In this document: piece by piece, positions 1 to 5,772 of the stretch
Layout of the letters: every line of letters begins with the position of its first letter
Numbering within the stretch: the stretch's first letter is position 1
Assembly: GCA_018970845.1 (NCBI GenBank)
Contig: JAGWVO010000215.1
Coordinates: 1-6,312 of the forward strand
DNA length: 6,312 nt
Direction: 5' to 3'
From: Planctomycetota bacterium
Lineage (GTDB): Bacteria > Planctomycetota > Planctomycetia > Gemmatales > Gemmataceae
The notes under the pieces: model-generated
What the model was told of the DNA's origin: nothing
Databases searched by the model: none
The model's input: the letters and a program-made list of their open reading frames with translations, nothing else
Translations under genes and position numbers: made by a program

Positions 1-197
1 AGGAATTCGGGTTTGACCGGGCCCCCGACGCCCGACGCAATGCCATGTTGTCGGCCAGCGGACTCCTGTTCAGCAACTCCGCGATCATCCAGGAAGCCAT
101 CAAGGCCGGGATGGCGGGTGGTGCCGGAGGCCTCGGCGTGCCCGGTGCCGGCCCGCCGGGAACCGGTGGCCGTCCGGACGGGGAGGGGCCACGCTGA
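1..197 (+). CDS. C-terminal end of an unrecognised protein (5' truncated)
   Basis: An open frame enters from the left edge (first full codon at base 3) and ends at TGA 195-197, giving 64 visible residues. The first half looks like an ordinary folded or helical protein end, running through FDRAPDARRNAM and SAIIQEAIKAGM. The last 28 or so residues are a flexible tail made almost only of Gly, Ala and Pro with a few charged residues at the end. I do not recognise the family and assign no function. Support for coding comes from the frame being open to the edge, a plausible residue mix before the tail, and the tight coupling of its stop codon with the next gene: the sequence CTGA at 194-197 holds both the stop and the probable next start. 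The Gly-Pro tail is also what G+C-rich DNA can give in a non-coding frame, so confidence is moderate. Confidence 0.6.
   Translation, partial: EFGFDRAPDARRNAMLSASGLLFSNSAIIQEAIKAGMAGGAGGLGVPGAGPPGTGGRPDGEGPR
180..188 (+). promoter_or_regulatory. Strong ribosome binding site for the thioesterase CTG start
   Basis: GGGGAGGGG lies at 180-188, with a core GGAGG at 182-186 and 7 bases before CTG 194. The spacing is ideal and the site is stronger than those of most neighbours. It fixes the start of the following gene at CTG 194, since no conventional start codon is available there. Confidence 0.65.
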
Positions 198-628
198 ACT
201 CTGTCCCCGGCGAATCTTCTGTTCCGTTCACCTGCACCCGCCGTGTCGAGTTCTCGGACACCGACATGGCCGGGATCGCGCACTTCTCCAGGTTTTTCCT
301 CTGGATGGAGCAGGCCGAGCATGATTTCTTGGAATCGCGCGGCCTTTCCGTGGTTGTCGAACGCGAGGGGGAACGGTTCGGACTTCCACGCGTCAGCGCC
401 AACTGCGACTACCTTTCCCCTGTGCGATATCGCGATGTCATGTCGATATCCGTCAAGGTGTCCCAGGCTGGCCGGTCTTCCATCCGCTACGAATTTGAAT
501 TCGCACTTCAGGGCCGTCCCGTGGCCAAGGGAAGCGTCACCGCCTGCTTTTGCGCGATGACGGCAACGGGAATCGCGGCCCGTCCTTTGCCTGAATGGTT
601 CCGAGCGAAGCTGGGAGGCGGGGAGTGA
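194..628 (+). CDS. Acyl-CoA thioesterase, 4-hydroxybenzoyl-CoA thioesterase (hotdog) family
   Basis: Predicted 144-residue cytoplasmic hotdog-fold thioesterase, expected to hydrolyse an acyl-CoA or related thioester; its substrate cannot be read from sequence. The diagnostic motif is RVEFSDTDMAGIAHFSRFF at residues 17-35, with the conserved Asp in DTDMAG (around residue 22-24) followed by the helix FLWMEQAEHDFL. A later patch, SANCDYLSPVRYRDVMSI, matches the family's second conserved region, where the chain runs into the long beta strands. Length is normal for the family. The start is unusual. ATG 266 would delete the first strand and the catalytic DTD, and no ATG, GTG or TTG occurs in this frame between the in-frame stop at 14-16 and 266. 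CTG 194, behind a strong ribosome binding site and overlapping the previous stop as CTGA, restores a full-length protein. The stop overlaps the next gene's GTG start by 4 bases. YbgC-like and FadM-like members share this motif, so no symbol is given. Confidence 0.88.
   Translation: MNSVPGESSVPFTCTRRVEFSDTDMAGIAHFSRFFLWMEQAEHDFLESRGLSVVVEREGERFGLPRVSANCDYLSPVRYRDVMSISVKVSQAGRSSIRYEFEFALQGRPVAKGSVTACFCAMTATGIAARPLPEWFRAKLGGGE
613..618 (+). promoter_or_regulatory. Ribosome binding site deciding the GTG start of the toroid gene
   Basis: GGGAGG at 613-618 lies 6 bases ahead of GTG 625, inside the end of the thioesterase gene. The in-frame ATG at 595 has no comparable site and would add ten residues lying inside the thioesterase coding sequence. 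GTG 625 is therefore preferred. Confidence 0.65.
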
Positions 629-1569
629 AGCCCGACGCCCATTACCTTGAGCGCCTGATGATGGATCTGGCGCGCGGGATGCCATCGGCCGGTGTCGAGT
701 TTCGGGAGCGCCATGGACGATGGCTGCTGCGGCAAATGCTGCCATCGGGGGCGTTCGCCGACAGGGAAGGCGAGGAGGACCTTTATTACACGGCTTTCGG
801 CCTGAGGGGGCTCGCGGTTCTGGGCTACCTTGAGGGCCCCATCGCCGAGCGGGCATCGAGTTGGCTCAGGTCGCGCCGCGAAACCCATGCCAGCGCGGTC
901 GACCTTCACGCCTTTTTGCAAGGCAGGGCCTTGGTGGTCTCCGCCGGTGGCCCCGACCCACTGGATGGGATCACATCCGGGTGGGAGGACCGCGTCGCGG
1001 ATTACCTGCGATCGGTCCGCGCGCCGGATGGAGGCCATGGCAAGACGCCCAATCCCCCCACTGGCAGCACCTACCACACTTTCCTGGCCCTTCTCTGCCA
1101 CCAGATGATCGGCCGCCCGCCCGATGACGCGGGAGCCCTCATGGCATTCCTCGATTCCCGGCGCAGGGATGATGGAGGTTATGTTGAGGTGAAGGCCATG
1201 AGGCGCAGCGGAGCCAATCCCACCGCGGCAGGCGTCGGCCTCGAGCAAATGCTCAGGGGCGGGCTTCGGCCCGAGGCGCTCGAGCGAACGGCATCGTTCC
1301 TTTCGGGACTGTCAGGTTTTGATGGCGGCTTCCGGGCCAACGGACTCATTCCGGTCTCCGACTTGCTGTCGAGCTTCACGGTGGCCTGGACCTTGTCGAG
1401 GATGGGCATGGGGAGCCGGCTCGACCGTCCCGCCTTGCGTCGGTTCCTGGAGTCCGCGGAGGACCCGGCAGGCGGCTTCGGGGCCGCCGCGTGGGACGCG
1501 GGCCGCGACTCCGAGTACACTTTCTACGGCCTCGGCCTCGCGGCTCTTGCCCACTCCCCGGAAGCGTGA
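625..1569 (+). CDS. Alpha/alpha-toroid protein, prenyltransferase/squalene oxidase repeat type, with an incomplete zinc site
   Basis: 314 residues from GTG 625, which overlaps the thioesterase stop as GTGA. The chain is built of about five helical-hairpin repeats marked by Gly-Gly turns at residues 40-44, 135-138, 183-186, 233-236 and 282-285, as in protein prenyltransferase beta subunits and terpene cyclases. The closest layout I can recall is Rab geranylgeranyltransferase beta, which also has two final turns followed by the metal ligands. Placed against it by eye, the Asp ligand is kept (D246), but the Cys position is Leu (L248) and the His position is Tyr (Y298, in SEYTFYGLG). There is no DXDD motif of squalene-hopene cyclases. 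Other striking patches are EDLYYTAFGLRGL, STYHTFLALLC and RRSGANPTAA. There is no signal peptide or membrane segment, so it is probably cytoplasmic. A catalytic role is unproven; an isoprenoid or lipid-binding role fits the fold and the adjacent transporter. Family assignment is firm, function is not. Confidence 0.85.
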   Translation: MKPDAHYLERLMMDLARGMPSAGVEFRERHGRWLLRQMLPSGAFADREGEEDLYYTAFGLRGLAVLGYLEGPIAERASSWLRSRRETHASAVDLHAFLQGRALVVSAGGPDPLDGITSGWEDRVADYLRSVRAPDGGHGKTPNPPTGSTYHTFLALLCHQMIGRPPDDAGALMAFLDSRRRDDGGYVEVKAMRRSGANPTAAGVGLEQMLRGGLRPEALERTASFLSGLSGFDGGFRANGLIPVSDLLSSFTVAWTLSRMGMGSRLDRPALRRFLESAEDPAGGFGAAAWDAGRDSEYTFYGLGLAALAHSPEA

Positions 1570-1574
1570 ATCCC

Positions 1575-2255
1575 ATGTCCTTGCGCGTCAGACGGTTGGT
1601 GAAGTCGTTCGCCTCGCCGGCGGGGCCGGTTCCCGTGCTGGCGGGCGCCGACCTTGACATGTCTCCCGGCGATGCCGTCGCCCTCACCGGCCCTTCGGGC
1701 TCCGGGAAAAGCACGCTCCTGCATCTCCTCGGGGCTCTCGAGGCTCCCGATTCCGGCACGATCGAGCTGGACGGTGCCGATCCATCGGGCCTGCCGCCCG
1801 ATGCCCTCGCGGATTTCAGGAACAGGAAGATTGGTTTTGTCTTTCAAGACCACCATCTCCTGCCCCAGTGCACCGTCAAGGAGAATGTCCTGTCGCCGGC
1901 GTGGGCCTGCCGCCGGCCGGCGGCGGAATCGGCGGCCTTGGACTCCCGGGCCTCGGCCCTTCTGGATCGCGTGGGGCTCTCATCCCGTCTGGGTCACCTG
2001 CCCGCGGCGCTTTCGGGCGGCGAGAGGCAGAGGGCCGCGGTCGCCAGGGCGCTACTTCTTCATCCCCGCCTCGTCCTCGCCGATGAACCGACAGGCAACC
2101 TCGACAGGACATCGGCCCTGTCGGTGGCCACCTTGCTGCTGGAAATGGCCGCAAGCGAGGGAGCCATGCTCCTGGTCGTCACCCACAGCGCCGAGATCGC
2201 CGGCCTCTTCCCCCGTAAATACCGGATGGAGGAAGGGCGGCTTCTGGCCACCTGA
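1575..2255 (+). CDS. ABC transporter ATP-binding protein, LolD/MacB-type
   Basis: 226-residue nucleotide-binding subunit that powers the permease encoded 3 bases downstream, acting at the cytoplasmic face of the membrane. All core motifs are intact: Walker A GPSGSGKST (39-47), Q-loop with Q91 in FVFQDHHLLP, signature LSGGERQR (146-153), Walker B LVLADEP with E171 (166-172), D-loop GNLD, and the switch His H204 in VVTHS. The words around the Q-loop (FRNRKIGFVFQDHHLLPQCT) and the short length are typical of the LolD, MacB and YbbA group, whose partners are FtsX-type permeases. ATG 1575 is preferred, with GGAAG at 1560-1564 and a spacer of 10 bases. An in-frame GTG at 1566 overlaps the toroid stop as GTGA and would add only three residues, so it is an alternative. 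No symbol is given because LolD, YbbA and other members cannot be separated by sequence alone. Confidence 0.95.
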   Translation: MSLRVRRLVKSFASPAGPVPVLAGADLDMSPGDAVALTGPSGSGKSTLLHLLGALEAPDSGTIELDGADPSGLPPDALADFRNRKIGFVFQDHHLLPQCTVKENVLSPAWACRRPAAESAALDSRASALLDRVGLSSRLGHLPAALSGGERQRAAVARALLLHPRLVLADEPTGNLDRTSALSVATLLLEMAASEGAMLLVVTHSAEIAGLFPRKYRMEEGRLLAT

Positions 2256-2258
2256 ACC

Positions 2259-5200
2259 ATGACCACCCCGTCATCCCTGGTCCGCGCCGGACTTGCCCGC
2301 AATGCCGTGGCCCATGCCGCCGCCGCGTCGGGCGTCGCCATCGCGGCGATGGTGCTCTCCGGCGCCCTGCTCCTGGGAGAATCGCTAAGGCAAAGCTTGC
2401 GATCCGCCGCCACGGGAAGGCTCGGCTGGGTGGAACGAATGCTCCTGGCTGAAATGCCCTTTCGCGCCCGCTTGGCTGATGGCTTGCCCGGCAGGGTGGC
2501 GCCGGTCCTCGTGGTTCGCGGTTCCGCGCGGGTGACGGGCGGGCCTGCCCTTGGCAAGGTCACGGTGCTGGGGGTCGATGAGCGCTTCTTTGGCCCGGAC
2601 GGCCCTCCCGCCGGTTGGCCGGGAAACGGCGCATGGATCAACCCGTCGCTCGACTCCGCGCTTGCCGGACAATCGGCTTCCCTGGCGATCACCCTGGGCC
2701 CGTCCGGCGGTGGGCCGCCGCGCGAATCGCTGCTCGGCCAAGCCGAGGACAAGTCCTCCCCGTGGGTGCTGTCGGTTGCCGGAACCATTTCCGGCGCCAT
2801 GGCCCAATTCAACCTTTCGGCCGACATCGGGCCGGCCCGGGTGGCCGTTGTTCCGATGGGACGCCTCCAGGAGAGGCTTTCCCTTCCGGGAAGGGCCAAC
2901 GCCCTGCTTTCCGACGGGGCGCCTGAACTCGACACCATGCTGGCTTCCGCGGTTCAGCCCGAGGATCACGGACTGGTGATCCGGACGCCGTCGACTCGGG
3001 CGGCCGACGCCTTCGCCCTGCTTGAAAAGGTTCCGGGAAATCGCAGGCTGGAGGCGTTCCGACGCCTTCCCCGGCACGACGCCACAGCCGCCTTCGGCCG
3101 GGATGGAACCGTCACGCGTGAACGCCTCGAGGCCTACTATTCTCGGGAAAGAAGATTCATCCTCGTTGAGGGGTCGGGTCTTTACCTTCCATCCTCGCGC
3201 GTGCAAGCGGTTGAGCGGGCGGCGGCAAGGCTGGGCTTGGCCTGTTCTCCAACTCTGGTTCACCTGGCCAACTCGATCGAGTTGTCAGGAGACCCTGGCA
3301 GGCGAATTCCATACTCGGTGGTTGCCGCGGTTCGCCCCGTGCCCGGGTTGATGCCCGTGCCGGCGGACCTGGGGGACAATGGCATCGCCCTGGTGGACTG
3401 GAAAGGCTCGCCCCTTGCCGACGCTCCGATAGGTTCCGGCATCGAACTTTTGTATTTCCCCGTAGAGTCGGGCGGAGCGCCTCGCGAGGCGCCGCCCGCC
3501 GCCTTCACCCTGAAGGGGCGCGTGCCCATGCAAGGCGTGGCCACCGACTCGTCGTTGGCTCCCGAGTTTCCCGGCATCACGGACAGGGCCGAGATGGGCG
3601 AATGGTCGGCGCCGTTTCCCATCGACCTCAAGCGGGTTTCCGCTCGTGACGAGGCTTATTGGCGCGAATACCGGGCGGCGCCCAAGGCCTACATAGGCTG
3701 GGAAGCCGGCAGGCGGCTTTGGGCAGGAAGGTTCGGGGAAGCCACTTCCGTCCGTGTCGCCTTGCCGCCCGGGAAGGATGAAAATGGCGTTGTCGAATCG
3801 TTCCGGGCCGCCATGCGCGCCGAACTGGATGCCGCCGAATCCGGCCTGGCCTTCCGCGACACGAGGCGGCTGGCGATGGAAGCGATCGCCAATGGTTCTG
3901 ATTTCAGCGGCCTGTACCTCGGGTTTTCATCGTTCATCCTTGTCTCGGCGCTGGCCTTGGCGGCGCTCCTGTTCCGCCTTGGCCTGGAGCGCCGCGCCGG
4001 TGAGATCGGCGTCCTGAAGGCCATCGGCTATCGCGATGGCGCCGTGCGGAACCTGTATCTGGCTGAGGGCGCCATCGTGGCGCTTGCCGGTGCCGCGTGT
4101 GGCGCCTTGGCATCGATGGCCTACGCGCCCGCCCTGCTGGCCTATCTGGCCGCCACCTGGCCCGATTCCTCCCTTGGGGGCGTGCTGAAGCCGTCTTTCG
4201 ATGGCAGGCTGATGGCCGCGGGAGGGTTCATGGCCTGGTTGGCCGGAATCGGTTCGATTCTTTTCGCCATGCGCGACCTCGTGAAGTTGCGGCCATTGGC
4301 GCTTCTGAAGGGCGGTGCCGCCAGCCTTGATTCGATGCGCCAATCGGGAAGGGGAGCGGGATGGGCGTGGGCATGCGCGCCCGCGGTTGCCGGTGCCGCT
4401 CTCGCCGCATGTTCCCCGATGCTGCCTCCGGGCGAACCGCGTTCGGGAGGCTTCTTCACCGCCGGCCTGCTTTTCCTGACTTCGGGAATCCTGGCCCTGA
4501 GGGCCGTCTTGCGGACCGCCGGAGCATGGCCCCTTCGCGCCGGTGGCCCACTGCCTCTGGCCATGCTCGCCTTCAGGAACGCGGCGCGCCGGCCCGCGAG
4601 AAGCCTCGTGACAGCCGGCCTTTTGGCCACGGCCACATTTCTTCTGGTTGCCGTCGAGGCGTTCCGCCGGCAAGCCCATCCCCCAACCGATGCCGGTTCC
4701 TTGGCCGTCTGGGCTGAACTGGAGGTTCCCTTGGTGGTGGATCCCAGGACCAGTGAAGGCCAGGCAGCCCTGCTTGAGCAGGTTGAACGCGCCTGGCGAG
4801 ACAATCCGGCTGAAGCGGCCCGCCGACGCGAAGAGGCCAAGTCGCTGTTGGAACGAGTTCAATTGATCCCGGTCAGGCTCGCTGGCGAGGGCGAGGCCGG
4901 TTGTCTCAACCTCACCCGTCCCGACCAGCCCCGGGTCGTCGCGGTCGCCTCGGGACAGCTTTCCGATGCCGATTTGCCGGTGGCGGCCCGTGAATCAGGC
5001 GGGGAAAGCTCCCTGATATCCCTGCTTGAGCAGGCCCCGCCCGGTGCCGCCCCGCCCGCGGCGGGCGAGGCCAGTTCTTTGACATGGATCCTCAAGAAGG
5101 CTCCTGGCGACCTGCTGTCGATCAATCCCGAGGGAGCCCAGGTGCGCGTGGCCGCCGCATTGCATGACGGGCCGTTTCCATCGGAGCTTCTCGTGGGGGA

Positions 5201-5753
5201 AGCCGCCTTCCTGAGGCTGTTCCCCGGCGCCGAGGGCTGGCGCGTGGTTCTGGCGCGTGCCGCTCCCGCCGATGTTCCCGCCGTGGTGTCGATGCTCGGC
5301 ACGGCATGGGCCGACAAGGGTGCCGAGGTCGTTCCCTTGGCTGATCGGGTGAACAAGTACCTGGCCGTGGAGAACAGCTACCTTGCCACCTTCCAGGCGC
5401 TTGGCGGCTTGGGGTTGGTTCTCGGCACGGCCGGTCTGGCGGTGGTTCTGCTTCGTTCCATGTGGGAAAGGCGGGGAGAGTTGGCGCTACTTTCCGCGCT
5501 GGGATACAGGCCCGGCCGTGTTTCATGGCTGGTGATGCTGGAAAATGGCGCCTTGCTGGTGGCGGGACTTGGAATGGGCGCGCTGTGCGCCCTTCTGGGT
5601 GTTTTGCCCCATGGAGGGATCCACCCAGGTTCGATTCCCGGACTAGTAGTGACTTTGTCGGCTTGCATGGCCACGGGAATGTGCGCGGGCGCCGCGGCCG
5701 CCATGGCGGCGCGCCGCGTCCGCTTGATCGAGGCACTCAGGCAGGAAGCCTGA
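2259..5753 (+). CDS. Large ABC transporter permease with two FtsX cores
   Basis: 1164-residue inner-membrane permease, partner of the ATPase just upstream. By eye it has ten membrane segments, near residues 19-39, 552-574, 602-625, 651-672, 702-719, 731-752, 781-800, 1043-1066, 1096-1116 and 1126-1149. This is a 4+2+4 pattern, with two FtsX/MacB cores joined by a two-helix linker, as in YbbP-like permeases. Each core carries the expected cytoplasmic coupling stretch after its second helix: ERRAGEIGVLKAIGY (577-591) and ERRGELALLSALGY (1070-1083). The first extracytoplasmic domain spans about 510 residues, much larger than the second (about 240). The second contains the patches CLNLTRPDQPRVVAV and LTWILKKAPGD, and leads into VENSYLATFQALGGLGLVLG, wording I associate with planctomycete FtsX-like permeases. 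One chain should supply both halves of the transporter. ATG 2259 has no good ribosome binding site, which suggests coupling to the preceding gene. The substrate is unknown; lipoprotein or lipid extraction, or efflux, are the family's usual roles. Confidence 0.93.
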   Translation: MTTPSSLVRAGLARNAVAHAAAASGVAIAAMVLSGALLLGESLRQSLRSAATGRLGWVERMLLAEMPFRARLADGLPGRVAPVLVVRGSARVTGGPALGKVTVLGVDERFFGPDGPPAGWPGNGAWINPSLDSALAGQSASLAITLGPSGGGPPRESLLGQAEDKSSPWVLSVAGTISGAMAQFNLSADIGPARVAVVPMGRLQERLSLPGRANALLSDGAPELDTMLASAVQPEDHGLVIRTPSTRAADAFALLEKVPGNRRLEAFRRLPRHDATAAFGRDGTVTRERLEAYYSRERRFILVEGSGLYLPSSRVQAVERAAARLGLACSPTLVHLANSIELSGDPGRRIPYSVVAAVRPVPGLMPVPADLGDNGIALVDWKGSPLADAPIGSGIELLYFPVESGGAPREAPPAAFTLKGRVPMQGVATDSSLAPEFPGITDRAEMGEWSAPFPIDLKRVSARDEAYWREYRAAPKAYIGWEAGRRLWAGRFGEATSVRVALPPGKDENGVVESFRAAMRAELDAAESGLAFRDTRRLAMEAIANGSDFSGLYLGFSSFILVSALALAALLFRLGLERRAGEIGVLKAIGYRDGAVRNLYLAEGAIVALAGAACGALASMAYAPALLAYLAATWPDSSLGGVLKPSFDGRLMAAGGFMAWLAGIGSILFAMRDLVKLRPLALLKGGAASLDSMRQSGRGAGWAWACAPAVAGAALAACSPMLPPGEPRSGGFFTAGLLFLTSGILALRAVLRTAGAWPLRAGGPLPLAMLAFRNAARRPARSLVTAGLLATATFLLVAVEAFRRQAHPPTDAGSLAVWAELEVPLVVDPRTSEGQAALLEQVERAWRDNPAEAARRREEAKSLLERVQLIPVRLAGEGEAGCLNLTRPDQPRVVAVASGQLSDADLPVAARESGGESSLISLLEQAPPGAAPPAAGEASSLTWILKKAPGDLLSINPEGAQVRVAAALHDGPFPSELLVGEAAFLRLFPGAEGWRVVLARAAPADVPAVVSMLGTAWADKGAEVVPLADRVNKYLAVENSYLATFQALGGLGLVLGTAGLAVVLLRSMWERRGELALLSALGYRPGRVSWLVMLENGALLVAGLGMGALCALLGVLPHGGIHPGSIPGLVVTLSACMATGMCAGAAAAMAARRVRLIEALRQEA

Positions 5754-5758
5754 TTTTT
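5737..5758 (+). terminator. Possible weak intrinsic terminator or attenuator on the permease stop codon
   Basis: TCAGGC (5737-5742) and GCCTGA (5748-5753) form a perfect 6-bp stem with a 5-base loop AGGAA, followed at once by five T residues (5754-5758); a second run of five T follows at 5764-5768. The stem includes the permease stop codon, so ribosomes finishing the permease would melt it. The stem is short and the T run modest, so partial termination or mRNA-end stabilisation is more likely than a full stop. It could also be chance. Confidence 0.35.
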
Positions 5759-5763
5759 GAGGG
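5759..5763 (+). promoter_or_regulatory. Ribosome binding site of the last gene
   Basis: GAGGG at 5759-5763, 9 bases before ATG 5773, is the only purine-rich stretch in the 19-base gap. It sits between two T runs, directly after the candidate hairpin, so hairpin formation would not hide it. Confidence 0.6.
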
Positions 5764-5772
5764 TTTTTCATC

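Noticed and set aside
426..450. Inverted repeat GATATCG / CGATATC with an 11-base loop, next to the 10-base palindrome GCGATATCGC at 424-433
   Set aside because: It lies inside the thioesterase coding sequence over a conserved protein patch (YRDVMSI), with no T run or promoter context. It is most likely a by-product of codon choice.
595..627. Toroid gene starting at ATG 595
   Set aside because: It lacks a ribosome binding site and would add ten residues that fall in the thioesterase coding region; GTG 625 has a well-placed GGAGG and a GTGA overlap.
266..628. Thioesterase starting at ATG 266
   Set aside because: This start removes the first beta strand and cuts off the conserved Asp residues of the DTDMAG motif, so it cannot be the functional start.
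2060..2938. Long reverse-strand open frame of 292 codons across the ATPase and permease, and other long antisense frames such as 2385-3263 and 3927-4862
   Set aside because: They lie antisense to clearly coding genes, have Arg/Pro/Ser/Gly-rich composition with no domain, and are expected in G+C-rich DNA where stop codons are rare.
4770..5034. Repeated 13-mer CTGCTTGAGCAGG at 4770-4782 and 5022-5034, each able to form a small hairpin
   Set aside because: Both copies encode Leu-Leu-Glu-Gln in the same frame of the permease and do not extend beyond it. There is no sign of a mobile or regulatory repeat.
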